A stretch of 64,000 nt of DNA from Theocolax elegans (GCA_026168455.1 CM047430.1:21532735-21596734); one strand, 5' to 3'. Counted from the stretch's first letter, positions 1 through 10,753 are shown. Translations and numbers: made by a program. Notes: generated from the letters alone by a model not told the origin.

Positions 1-239
1 GTAGTGTGCCACCCTGCTTGAATATGCAAAAAAAATTGTCACTTCCTGAAGACGATGTCTAGGTGGTCAGGGTACACCCCATACCACCACCCCTTTCCCC
101 TTCAAATTTTACCCCTTTTAAAAAAGCAACTAAAAACATTAACCCCCAACAGTGCGTCAAAAAACATGTGATACATCGATTTATCAAAAAATATCGTCAC
201 TTCGACAATTACGTCATACAAATAGATTGACGTCACAGA
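1..239. other. Unassigned non-coding stretch
   Basis: I see no gene or clear repeat here. It lies just downstream (in the minus-strand sense) of the protease relic of a Gypsy element, where reverse transcriptase would be expected. No RT motif is readable, so the relic ends or was replaced near 240. Confidence 0.4.
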
Positions 240-1391
240 AAGGGAGAAAGGTTTTTGATGGAAGCAGCTTAATATAATATAGAAGATTTCATTTTTATTA
301 AGATTTCCGTCTTTTCGTATATTTCGTAATTTTAGTAAATTGGGACCTGTTCCTGAATCGAAAATAAGAATTATTTCCTCGTTGCTTCTCGGATTTTTAA
401 TTAATAATTGGCGACTTGCAATTTTTACTTAATCAAACATATCTTTTGATGATGTGGGTTCCTGATTTTCGTAGTTCGGACGCCATATGTACTCGGTCTC
501 TCGTCTCGCGCCCTGTTATGGGAGACCATTTTTGTTTTCCGATCGCTTCTCCCGATTTCGATTATTAAATTCCCGTTTTCTATATTCTTCTAGAATATGG
601 CCCTCTTTTTTACAGTATCGGCGTATCCTTTCTGTATTTGTATAATTTTGTTTTGGGAAAGTTGCATTTTGACGACGGACATATTGATTTTCTCGCTGCT
701 TAAATTCATTAGTCCATTAGCTGGCCATTGTTGTAATCTGCGTGACTCTCGAGACTTCACCCAGTTATTCGTAGGCTGTCTTTCCCTGGTTTGGGGCTGT
801 CTAATTTTTTCTAAATGCCAGCATTTCGGTGCCAGGTGGCTCTGTATACCGTAAAGTTGGCATTTATCGGCTTGTTTTGTGGTATTTTTTTCTGTTATGA
901 CTTAAATTGTCTAATTTAACTCTTCTACTTCATAGCACGCTACGATCTCTCTTAATTTCTATGGCTTCTGCATTTTCTAAAGATCGATTGAAATTATTAG
1001 TTAACCTTCTTTCTCTTCGAGCTGCTTCAGTTATTTCTTGGCCGATGGATCTAGCTCTGTCTGAAAAAACTACGACACTTTCTTCTCTTTTTTGTTTTAC
1101 ATTAGCTAATTCAACATGTAATTGATGATAAAATTTCGCAGACCCAAAAATACTTTACTAAAAAAAAAAAATTGCAATACCTTCAATCGAATCAAAACTT
1201 TTTTTTGATGCACTCTTCAATGTTTCTCCATATAATCTCATTTTAATTAATTTCGCGAGGTCTGGTTCATATTGTTCATGAATTTTGTTGCACGCTTTCC
1301 TACATCTATCAATAAATTGACTCAATGGATTATTTACTCCATTATATTTTGGAATTAATTTAAGTACGTCTTTAATAGAAAGGGACCTCAC
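240..1391 (-). pseudogene. Gypsy-type gag and protease relic
   Basis: Reading the minus strand from 1391 down, a capsid-like Gag piece is visible (YNGVNNPLSQFIDRCRKA, then VKQKREESVVVFSDRARSIG at about 1100-1030). An A-rich tract near 1165 shifts the frame. Two degenerate CCHC zinc knuckles follow at about 815-870 and 580-625. In the first, the second Cys is Tyr; in the second, the first and last Cys are lost. At about 330-366 an aspartic protease active site of DSG type is readable (IFDSGTGPNLL). This is the usual Gag-NC-PR order of Ty3/Gypsy elements. Several stops and frameshifts make it a dead copy. It points opposite to the RT at 3254-4293, so the two are not one element. LTRs were not found. 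Confidence 0.7.
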
Positions 1392-2763
1392 TTGTCCTTA
1401 GGTTGAGTTTGTTAAATACGAATTTAATCTTCGCAATCTCTCCGACACTACATTAATATTCTTGCTGTTATTTGGTAAAATTGGGGTGCTTCAAGTAAAT
1501 CCGACAATATTATCCCGTTTAACAAATGCAGGTTTTATTTTTTGCATTTTTAAATGTTGTATTTTCTGCAGAAAAGTAGGTTGTATTATCGTATGTTAGT
1601 TCGGATTTAAAACCTATCTCAGTTACTTCTACGTTGTTCTTGTTTCTAAATTTCCGATAACATAATCAATTATTAATTTTGGATTGACTCTTTTTTCTAT
1701 AAAATCGCCTAAGGCCTCAATTGAAAGAATTGTCTGGGGTTTTCAACACAAAAATCTGGGTTTATTTTAAGCGCCTGCTTAATGAGAAAGTGTATCTTGT
1801 AGAAGAGACTCGAATTCGAGGAAATATAAGCCCATTGCGTAAGCAAAAGTCAATTCTAATTGAATCTCAGAGTCAGGAACGAATCGAAATCAATTCAAAA
1901 ATAAGTAAGACATTCAAATTCGATCTCAATGTAAAAATAAAAAATTAGGAACACAAGATCCCAAGCAAAATATGAATCAAAATGAAATTCCAATTCAAAA
2001 TCAAATTCTAAATCAAAATTCAGGTTCAAAAGAAATTCAAAATCAAATTCTAAATTTAAATTCGAGTTCAAATGTAACTCAATATCGAAGACAAAATCAA
2101 ATTTCAAGCCTAAATCAAGTTAATCGAGCAAGAAAACGAAGAAACATGTCAAGAAATTAAAATTATTAAAAAATTCGAAACAAATACCAAATCAAACCCA
2201 GTAATAAGGGAGATCGATGAAGAATACTTAAATCATGAAATTAATAAAGAAAGATTGCAAAAGCACTCCTCAATTAAAAAAGATAATCACTTAAATGAAC
2301 TCGAGAATGATGAGTCAACTAATAAATCAAGTGCGCCCAAATTCAAGAAACGAGAACGAAACAAGTAATTAAAAATATTGTAATTCCAAGGTAAAGAGAA
2401 AAGGTATGGAAGGTCTTGATAATAGTACAAGAAATAAAGAAGCATTAGCACAAAATGAAAGTGTAGACGCAAACGAATTCGATGAAGAAAAGTTGCTAAT
2501 TTCGAAACGCATGTTACTAAAGTTTTGGAGGAAGGTTTTTTTAATAATGAAATTCTGTGGAATAATAATGAGTAATCTGCTAATGGAAATAAAGTATCCT
2601 TAAAACAAAACAAACTACTCACAGGAGTTGAGACAAAATTTAAGTAAATTAAGAAATTATGTACAACTACATGCCTTTGGGGGAGAATCTCATGAAAATG
2701 TTATTAAAGATACATTGGAGGGATTAATCAAATTAAGAATTATTTTAAAACAAAAAAATAAGA
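1392..2763 (+). other. Asn/Gln-rich low-complexity stretch, possibly decayed gag/pol
   Basis: No recognised domain. From about 1860 to 2150 the plus strand is built from degenerate copies of words such as AATTCAAAATCAAATTC and would read as Gln/Asn/Ser-rich peptide. An open stretch at about 2170-2367 reads charged, coil-like residues (EEYLNHEINKERLQKHSS). Short open pieces follow up to the SINE at 2764. Because a Gypsy RT in the same orientation starts at 3254, this could be the eroded gag-to-pol part of that element. I cannot show it. Confidence 0.3.
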
Positions 2764-3210
2764 GCCGCGGTGGCTCATGGGTAGAGCTCCCGACTCTCAC
2801 ACCGAGGGTCGTGGGTTCGATCCCAGACGTGTACCTCTGAAAATTTTTTCATGTGCATTTTTCGAACACCGCGACTCAGTGGCTCGGCGTGTCACTATAA
2901 TGTGACGCCAGTTCAGGTGCGCGTGCGTTTCGTGCACTTGTCAGTGCATGAGAGGCACGGGCATCTGAACTATAGGAAACGTTAGGGACGCGAAGATGTA
3001 AAGAGGATCGCGGTGGTTCCATCGGGAGGACAGAAAACTGTAATTATTAGTCTAATTACAGTGACCGATGATATCTTCCAATGGACACAAGCACCACTGT
3101 TTCAACTACATGTGCTTTGTTTACAGACACACCGTTCACCTCCGTCGCTGATTAGCCCTGGCAGCATAAATAAAGCAACGTTAAATAATAATAAAAAAAA
3201 AAAAAAAAAA
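2764..3210 (+). mobile_element. tRNA-derived SINE with poly-A tail
   Basis: The head has a polymerase III A box (TGGCTCATGGGTAGAGC, about 2771-2787) and a B box (GGTTCGATCCC, about 2814-2824) at tRNA spacing. A tRNA-unrelated body of about 350 bp follows, and then an A-rich tail of 18 or more A at 3193-3210. The tail follows AATAA-like repeats, as in retroposed SINEs. It sits just upstream of the Gypsy RT reading frame on the same strand. A target-site duplication is not clear because both flanks are A-rich. No intact tRNA cloverleaf is claimed. Confidence 0.75.
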
Positions 3211-3253
3211 GTGGAAAGAAACTAAAAGGTAGTCATAAAGTTTATCGCTTAGC

Positions 3254-4293
3254 ATGCGTCATACTGAAGGGGAGAGCAGAAAGGTAAAATCATTACTACG
3301 AATTGACCATTTGGCTGCTGATGAAAGAGAAGAAATAGATAAACTAATTGAAAAATATAGCGACATTTTTTACCTTCCGGCTGAAAATTTAACAGCAACA
3401 CATACTTTAAAATTAGCAATCCCAACAACGGAAGATGTACCAATAACTTCAAAACAATACCGATTACCTCCGGTACATAAAGAAGAAATAGCAAGACAAG
3501 TGCAAGACTTATTAAAAGACGGCATTATCGAACCATCTACCTCATCGTACTCAAGCCCTTGTTTTCTAGTTCCTAAGCAAGAGGACATACAAGGACGCAA
3601 GCAATACAGAATGGTGATCGACTATCGCAAATTAAATGCGAAAACTTTAGACGACCAATTTCCGCTACCGAATATAACTGAAATAATAGACCAATTGGGC
3701 GGATCAAACAAATTCTCAACTTTTGATCTTAAGGCTTCGTATCATCAAATAGAAATTGACGAACGAGACCGTCACAAAACCGCGTTTGTTACAAACGGAG
3801 ATTTGTACAATTTAACCGAGGAAGCTTTGGACTACGAACAATGCCGGCTACATTCTCAAGCACTTTCAATTGCACTCGCTGGACTTATCAATAAAGAACT
3901 TTTTTGCTTTATTGATGATATTATATGTTATTCGGAGACTCTACAAGAGCATATTAAAAGATTAGAGAATTTATTTATTAGATTGCGAAAAGCGATTTTA
4001 AAATTACAACCGGAGTAATGTGAATTTAAAAAAAAACAGTTACATACTTAGGTCATGTTATAAGTGCAGAAGGAATTAAACCAGATTCGCGAAAAATTAA
4101 AGCTGTACGAAAATTTCCACGCCCTCAAAATACTAAAAATATGAAGCAATTTTTGGGTCTAGCGAGCTCTATAAATGATTTATTTATCAAGTTTTGAAAA
4201 TTGCAAAACCTTTAACGGATTTATTGAAAAAGAACGTTCAATTTAGATGGTCAGAAGAAACAAAAAATGCACTTGAGACATTGCGCATTAGCC
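3254..4293 (+). pseudogene. Gypsy-type reverse transcriptase relic (pol)
   Basis: Typical Ty3/Gypsy RT. The N-terminal linker (IDHLAADEREEIDKLIEKYS) is followed by the palm motifs VPKQ and YRMVIDYRKLNAKT, then FDLKASYHQIEI, and the catalytic box FIDDIICYSE at about 3909-3938. A stop falls after LRKAILKLQPE (4018). The same protein continues after it in the next frame (TYLGHVISAEGIKPDSRKI) to about 4290, where the element ends abruptly. Between 3800 and 3870 the PFGL-type motif is readable only in a shifted frame, and a second indel restores frame; so the apparently open ORF carries a compensated frameshift. The sequence is very close to the minus-strand copy at 63388-64000. RNase H and integrase are missing here. 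Confidence 0.88.
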
Positions 4294-4652
4294 TGATTTA
4301 AGTACTTTATTATTGTCCCAACTTATTTTATTGCATTTATTAATTAAATAGTAATTAAATTAAATCTGGTTGTCCAAAACCCATACTTACAAAATTAACA
4401 ACTTTTTGACGATGTTTTATAAAATAAAAAATTATTAATACGCTAGTATTTGGAAATAGATTTTTGAGGTCGAAAATAACATTTTATGTAGTAATAAAAA
4501 TAATGAAATTAATTTAAAATTGTGATCATATATAGAAAATACTTGACGGTTTTTTATGATTTCACCACTTCTATTGATGTTAAATAGTTATTTATTAGTA
4601 ATAATAAATAACACAAAAGACTATTTAATAATAATAGTCGTGTTTAATAAGT
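4294..4652. other. AT-rich spacer
   Basis: No gene or known element seen between the truncated RT and the solo LTR; strongly AT-rich sequence only. Confidence 0.4.
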
Positions 4653-4682
4653 AAACTGTCGCGTCATGATAGACGCAACGTA

Positions 4683-4748
4683 CACACATGCGCGTACACA
4701 TACACACACACATACGCACACACACATACGCACACACGTGCGCACACA
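4683..4748. repeat. CA/CG-type microsatellite
   Basis: Imperfect run of CACA, CACG and TACG words (ACACACACATACGCACAC) inside the U3 part of the solo LTR. Confidence 0.85.
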
Positions 4749-4910
4749 TTTAATACGTAAAGTAGGATGTCCTCGTCAAAGACAGGAACCGCCTTGAAAA
4801 ATTCTAGCCAATAACTTAATTAGGTCACGCATGACAAAGAATAAATTAATTAAGTAAATGTACAATATTTGATTGGTCAAGAGGAACCAAAACTCCACCC
4901 CAAACCCTTG

Positions 4911-4918
4911 ATATAAAT
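4911..4918 (+). promoter_or_regulatory. TATA box of the LTR
   Basis: ATATAAAT preceded by a CCAAT-like element about 35 bp upstream; it sits about 250 bp inside the LTR, a normal U3/R position. Confidence 0.55.
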
Positions 4919-5324
4919 AGGGATGTCGCGCAGGGGTGTCTTTAAATCTTCAAACACTAGTCATTTTCCTATTCCCTTTAAAATCCCAATTAGTCTATAC
5001 CGCATTTCTATTGTAAGGGAGTCTTTGCATCGAGGATCAACGAGAGCGAGAAAGACAGCCGAGCAGTTGCAGCCACCGGTCAACCGTAGATCTCCCGCCC
5101 GATAAGGTTGGTTGTTTTCCTTTTCTCGCCTTCACTCATTGTTGCACCTCGGGCTTACCCATGCACGTAAATTTCGGAAGGGTCTATGACCTGTGCTATA
5201 CCGAGGAGAATTGCCACCCATCCTTGACGCTATACGCGTACTAAAACGGGGAACTTCTATTTTTAATTTAAATTCAGTCTATTTAATTTTTCTACGTTAC
5301 GTCTACCCTAGGACGTAACAAAAC

Positions 5325-6349
5325 TAAAAAATAACAGTTTCATTTTTGTGAATTAAATGTATCAGAGAATTGTTTTTTAATTCATAGTGACATTTTTTAA
5401 CTGCTATTAAAAAATATAACATTATATTATTTACTTAATGCAGTAACTATTTATGTAGAAAAGAGGAGAAATGTAAAAAGTATATTTATAAGTATCAATT
5501 ACAGTTTTTTGTGTACTTGTTCTTCAAGATTTTCCTTGTAAAAAATTTTAAATATTAAAATTCTTATTATTATTATTGTTCGTAAAAAACTATTAAATTA
5601 AGGTATATTTGTAAACTAGCATAATATATTTTACATTTGAATTAATACTACATGAAAAAGTGCCTAACAAGGTTAAAAACTTATTTTAGAAAATGTCACA
5701 TATAAATTAATAATATCTATTTTTATTGTAATTTTGATGACAAATATATTATACTTAAGAATCATATTTGGATTTATAAATTAAAAATATGTTAGTCTTT
5801 TATACCAGATTCACTATGATACGAATAAACTTTAAGGATTGATGAGAATAATAACTTAACTACTTAATATTTACACTGTTTTTTCTTTGAATTATTTAAC
5901 CTAATATGATTATTAGTCACTCACATCTTTCAACGATAAAATAAAAATAATTGATTAGTTAGTAAATAGTCGATTGTTAAGGGACAATAATAAATAAATG
6001 CAATTTATTTATATAAGTGCAGAACGTTTTGTCTGCTAGGTTTGCAGACCTCCTCAGGTGCTGAATTTATTGGATAAAATTATAAATATTTATATCGAAT
6101 CTCACAATACTTGTGAATTAAAAAATTAAATTTTTACCTTAATAATGAATATAATGTTACAGCCCAAGTGATCTTCGTCGAATAACATTTGATACGAAAT
6201 CAACGAGTATTTATACAAAAACAAAGTAGGTGTGTCTTTACAAACTATACGTCATAGTTTGTGTACATTAGTCTATTTAAACTATATTCATAACATTTCT
6301 ATATTGACGGTTTAAATGTTGAGTATCTTCCATACTGTTAATCGTCGAA
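5325..6349. other. AT-rich stretch without recognisable gene
   Basis: No coding signal seen. It lies between the solo LTR and the Helitron relic; the 3' flank of that Helitron would be here, but no terminal hairpin or CTRR end was identified. Confidence 0.4.
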
Positions 6350-7425
6350 TTATGGTGATTGATCACCACCAGGACAATCAATGAAATAGTACTTATTTCC
6401 AATAATATTAATTGTTGCATTGATGATTAAATCATATATTTTCTTTTGATTAACTGTTAAAGAATTTATTAAAGTTTCTAAAGTATCAACATGATCATGC
6501 AGATCTAATTCATCATCACACTCTTTAACATAATCCATCAATCCTTTATACATTTTAGTTCGTAATTCTGCTTGATGACTGCGCAAAAAGTATAATCGAT
6601 ATCCCTCAATTCTTGTCCATACGTCAACAATAAATTGTTGTGATATATTTTTTAAATTTAAACAAGGATTAAAATCATCACGTATACTTAATTTAAATGA
6701 ATAATATTGTAATATTGAAATATTATTGAATTTATTATCTACTTTTAAACATTTCATATTAGGACACCATCCAGAGTCACCAAGAGGAAATATTAACGGA
6801 TATAACATTGGGTCGGGATGTTTACTGAGAATATTTATTATCTGTGGTTTATCAGATTTAGAATAAATACAAATATCACGGTCAATTGGTGGCTCTCCAT
6901 CAATTCCTATATATACTGCAGCAACTTCATTGCATGAAGCAAAATGTGACTTATTTGTTGTACAATTGTCACAAACTATTAACATAACTACTTTACGTGG
7001 TGTAACGTTATTTCTTTGTGCTCTATTAATCTCTTCTTCTTCTATTTGATACATCAATTTGTATGCTTTTGCATAAGAATTATGTGTTGTTAGAAGTTTA
7101 ATAAATTTACATCAGGTTTATCTATTTTATAATCTTTCGCTCTATATTTATTTGCTATTTCATTTTCGAATATATATAATTGCCCATATATTGGAAATTC
7201 ATTTTTATTTGGATGTAATGCATATGAATTATGGTATACTTGACCACATATTTTTAATACTTGTGGCCCAGAAGTATTAAAGTTACTAATTTTGACCCAA
7301 AACTAGCAAATGCAAAAGAATTATTGTATCCGCGTATATTTCTTTTATAATTTGTACTTATTGAAATATTTTGAAATAATAAATTTTCTAATTCTTTTAG
7401 GTATGATTTATCATTATTTAAAATA
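6350..7425 (-). pseudogene. Helitron Rep domain joined to start of Pif1-like helicase
   Basis: Minus-strand translation gives a run of Helitron landmarks. First comes KICGQVYHNSYALHP, then PIYGQLYIFENEIA, the YAKAYKLMYQIEEEE segment, NEVAAVYIGIDGEPPIDRDI, DPMLYPLIFPLGD and FIVDVWTRIEGYRLYFLR. Rep proteins of this family nick and religate DNA for rolling-circle-like transposition. After LMDYVKECDDE the reading jumps to TVNQKKIYDLI...YYFIDCPGGD, the beginning of a Pif1-family SF1 helicase. It breaks at the Walker A position, where G-P-G-G-x-G-K-T should follow. The HUH catalytic region and most of the helicase are therefore deleted. One frameshift near 7080 separates the first part from the 235-residue open frame. 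Confidence 0.85.
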
Positions 7426-7705
7426 TTTTATTTTTACGACAACAGTTAGTATATTTTTTATCATATGAGATTTCATCCTTAAAGTGTTTTGCTTTACAGA
7501 AATTACAATTATTATTTAAACTTCCTAAAAAAGTTAATTCGATGGTGTTTTCAAAAAAATCTATATTTGCAATTAAACGTATTTTTGAATTTATATCTTT
7601 CGTATCATATTCTAATTCTGTGTTTGCTTTTCTTTTATTTTGCTTTAATTTCTTATTTTCATTTTGTTTTGTTTTTAATTGTATTGTCATACTTTTATAA
7701 TACAT
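7418..7705 (-). pseudogene. Helitron N-terminal zinc region
   Basis: 95-residue open frame with a lysine-rich lead (TKQNENKKLKQNKRKAN). It ends in a Cys pattern C-x2-C and C-C (NNNCNFCKAKHFKDE, then KYTNCCRKNK). This resembles the zinc-binding segment that precedes the Rep domain in insect Helitron transposases, where hydrophobic-Gly-x-x-x-x-x-C-x2-C-x-A-x-H-F is typical. It is followed without a gap by the Rep relic and preceded by the 19-residue repeats, so all belong to one decayed transposase gene. Frame changes and stops separate it from both neighbours. Confidence 0.75.
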
Positions 7706-8205
7706 TTTTTCTCTGCTTCTTTTACCTTTATTTCATTCGTCATTTCTGCTCTTTTCGTTCTTTTACTCTTTAGCTTCCTTCATTTTTATTTCGTTCGTTG
7801 TTTCTGCTCTTTTCGTTCTTTTTCTTTCAGCTTCCTTCATTTTTATTTCACTCATCATATTTTTTCTATACGTTTTTTTTCTTTCTGCATCTTTTATTTT
7901 CATTTCATTCGTCATTTCTGCTCTAACCGCTGTTTTTCTTTTAGCTTTCTTTATTTTCATTTTGTTCGTCGTTTCTATTCTATCCGCTCTTTTTCTTTTA
8001 GCTTCCTTTATTTTCATTTCATTCGTCATTTCAGCTCTATTCACTCTTTTTCTTTCGGCTTCCTTTATTTTCATTTTATTCGTCATTAATGCTCTATATC
8101 CTCTCTTTTTCTTTAAGCTTCCTTAATTTTATTTCATTTGTCATTTTTTCTCCATACGTTCTTTTTCTTTCTGCTTCCTTTGAATTTGATAATATTTTAA
8201 TATTT
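7700..8205 (-). repeat. 57-bp / 19-residue coding tandem repeats
   Basis: Seven to eight tandem units of about 57 bp. On the minus strand they encode units like MTNEMKIKEAERKRVNRAE, rich in Lys, Glu and Arg and probably helical. One unit near 8100 carries a stop and a 1-bp shift. Repeats built on ExxRxxR patterns are familiar in the N-terminal part of arthropod Helitron proteins, which fits the Rep region just downstream. The plus-strand ORFs over this area (Phe-rich) are only shadows. Confidence 0.8.
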
Positions 8206-8660
8206 TTTAATTCGTCAAGTTCTTTTTCAGTGGTATTATTATCAGCTGTTAAATCAACAAGTCCTAAAACAGTTTTAGGATTATTCAAGTTCTTATTATA
8301 TTTATCATGATAAAATGACATGTCCATATTTAAAAATTGCTGATTTTTATTGTGCTGAAATATTAATTGATGCCGATTTGAAACTAAAACATTGTTGATA
8401 TTTCCTACATATTGATTAAAATTTGGGAACAAACTAAGTGTCTTAGTTCTGAATATCTTTTCCAAATGTGTTCGCATCATAGTTTCATGATATTCAACAT
8501 TACAAGGACAAATCTTAAAAACTATCGATATTGCATTTGCTATTGCAGAAAGACCACAATTATAATTTTGTTTTTGTTGCTGTACTGTTTCGATCACAAA
8601 TGTTACGGATGTCATTCGGGGAAATAATCTATTAATGAATTGTAAGTGGTCGTTTAACAT
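8206..8660 (-). pseudogene. Ulp1/SENP-like (C48) cysteine peptidase fragment
   Basis: The 189-residue open frame begins LNDHLQFINRLFP and contains ETVQQQKQNYNCGLSAIANA followed by YHETMMRTHLEKIF. Gln-x5-6-(D/N)-C-G-x-x-A-x-A around the nucleophile Cys, then the M-R-x-H-L helix, is the C-terminal half of the Ulp1/SENP fold (deSUMOylase/deneddylase-like peptidases). The His/Asp half is absent; AT-rich DNA begins at 8661. The C-terminal part runs into the 19-residue repeats (EAERKRTYGEK), so peptidase and Helitron regions look like one ancestral ORF. The family assignment rests on a short motif. A chance fusion of two relics cannot be excluded. Confidence 0.6.
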
Positions 8661-9419
8661 TATATTACAATAATAATAATTATTATATACTATTAATAAT
8701 ATATAAGTATATTATATAATTATAAATATATATTAATATAATTAATAATTATAGTTAATATACGGACACAAACATAACTTTAATATAATGAAAGATATTG
8801 TGACTATTACTAATATAATATAATTAATTATTATTTAATATTAATTTATTGTGATAGGTAGGTCTCTGTTATTTCGTCTCATGTGTTGCCAAAAAATAAT
8901 TCACACCAGGAAAACGAAATAAATTTTGTTTTCCGCAACGAATATTACGGCTTACTAACATATTCTTCGCAACAACTCTTGTGGAATAAAATTTGTCAAA
9001 TCAACTTAATTATTTTAATTATTTTAATTTTAATTATTTTAATTATTGTACGACTTTATTAAACGAATACAAAACTAGATCAGTTTAATTAATATTTTAT
9101 ATATTTTATAATTTAATTTACTTTAGTAGTGTTTTGAATGATTATAAATAGGGCTAATTACGTGTTGTTCAAATACGTCAATTTTACACGTTTTTTTTTA
9201 ATTACGTATTCGATCACGATATTATGCCGTCTGACACTTTCACGTAAGTATTTACATGATTTTGTTTGTATTTTATTTTAACATAAAAATCATACGTATG
9301 TCGCACGCATCATGGACATCCAGATATTATTCAAGGCTCCATGTAATAGATCTTAAAAACGAATTCGTATAAACGTGCGAAACTTATGTGTCTTTGTAGA
9401 AAAATATAAAATGACTCAA
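8661..9419. other. Very AT-rich stretch
   Basis: 8661-8850 is nearly pure A/T with TATAATTA-like words; the rest is AT-rich without coding signal. It would hold the 5' end of the Helitron, but no TC terminus could be placed. Confidence 0.4.
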
Positions 9420-10180
9420 TCATGTTTTTTTCTATGTGCTGCAAATAGAATTCTTAGGTTCCCAAGAGATAATAAAGCTACCTTCAAAATATCAGTCAGA
9501 CTGATAAAGAAATTTTTAGATACTTGAGGAGCAACAATTTATAAAGGACAAAATTAGTTATTTTAATCGTTTTTCCATATTTATATTTGAAAATTCTTCG
9601 AAAACTTTGGTAAATGCAATAGAAATTTTTGTAAATTTAATACGAACATTTTGTCGATATTCACCATTTTTCGTCGTTTTGAATGTTTTGTACAAGTTTA
9701 TCTTACCAAATTTTTCTTCGGACTGCAAAATGTTCAATAGAAAAAAGATTGATATTTTAAAACAAACACTTCTTCCATATAAAGTTTTTATGTAGAATTT
9801 GAAGTTTTTCATTTATTACAAAAATACGTGTTTTATTGATCATTTAGCATTTTATTAAGCGTTTTTATATGCTTATCTTAAAAAATTCGTTTCCAATTGC
9901 AAAGTATTTCATAGGAAATGTTTTGTAATTTTGAAGCGAATATTTCGTTTATGTAAAGTTTTTTTGTAGAACCTCAAGTTTTTAGTTGTGGAAGAATAAC
10001 TGTATTTATGAACCTGCAAATATCATTATAACTTAAATATGTTTGTATCAATATAAATAGGACTATCATATCCCCAAATGATAAGGATTATAACCTTAAA
10101 ATTTCAACCAAATCGATGGAAAACTTTTTGAGATATATGAGGAACAACACTTTTTTCGATGACAAAAATATGTCGTAAGC
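9420..10180. repeat. Degenerate long-period tandem repeats
   Basis: Two diverged copies of a roughly 185-bp unit are readable (about 9660-9810 and 9845-9985). Both end in AAAGTTTTT-ATGTAGAA-like words followed by AAGTTTTT. A second unit type recurs at about 9460-9545 and 10065-10155, with GATAA, AAAATTTCA and TGAGGAACAACA words. Old satellite-like or composite repeat; no coding signal. Confidence 0.45.
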
Positions 10181-10749
10181 TGGCGCGTCGGGTGACGTTG
10201 GCGAGTCCGGTGTCGACATTATGTCGGCCAGGAAGGCCGAGTAGATGCTGGTCCGCTGCACCGCTGTCGTAGTGGCTTCTGCGTTGGCTGAGGGAGGACA
10301 CAGCACTAACCCCTCAACTAGCTCTCTACGAGCCTGGCCCTGGCCTCGAGAAACTCGTGGCCAGAGTCGGACGGTCGGATGACCGCCGGTGAGCTCCGCT
10401 CACTTTATGAAATTCTTAGTAAGATTGGTCAAGATGGACCAACCCAGGCACGAGCCGCTTTAACGGCGAGTTGTCCTCGGACAAAGAGGGAGACGCCCTG
10501 CAGGTGGCAGCGGGATGTATGTCGTACCGCACTGTTGAGAGGAGTGGGTCAGTGTAGTGGTCGCTCCGTCTGGATACTGCTGTTGCTGGCGGTCCGAATA
10601 GTCTGGTTCTCCTTGTGGGTGGTCTGGCGGCAGCAGCCCAATTCCGGTACTCCTGGGTGATCCGGGCGGCGAAGTCTCGAGGGAGAGCCTGATGTAATCG
10701 CCTCGGTGAGCTCGTACGGTATGGATGGGATAGGGAGAAGGTGCTAATA
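10181..10749. other. GC-rich stretch of unknown origin
   Basis: Sharp rise in GC against its surroundings. Several overlapping frames are open on both strands for 60-115 codons, none with a recognised domain. It directly adjoins the short LTR at 10754 and lies on its minus-strand 3' side, so it might be leader sequence of an LTR element, but no primer-binding site was recognised. Confidence 0.35.
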
Positions 10750-10753
10750 ATTA

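Larger units (their letters stand above)
4657..5320 (+). mobile_element. Solo LTR, TSD AAAC
   Basis: 664 bp beginning TGTCGCGTC and ending GACGTAACA, flanked on both sides by AAAC (4653-4656 and 5321-5324). This is the 4-bp duplication expected of Gypsy integration. The plus orientation is suggested by a CCAAT-like element (GATTGGTCAA, 4871), a TATA box at 4911 and downstream leader-like sequence. No internal region adjoins it, so it is most simply a solo LTR left by recombination between two LTRs. The short ORF inside (4923-5105) is not supported as a gene. Confidence 0.82.

Noticed and set aside
2764..2835. tRNA gene
   Set aside because: A and B boxes are present, but the acceptor arms do not pair and a SINE body with A tail follows.
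4923..5105. 60-codon frame after the TATA box at 4911
   Set aside because: LTR leader sequence; no domain, and solo LTRs carry no gene.
7679..8089. Plus-strand 136-codon Phe/Ser-rich frame
   Set aside because: It is the complementary shadow of the minus-strand 57-bp coding repeats of the Helitron; the minus frame has the sensible composition.
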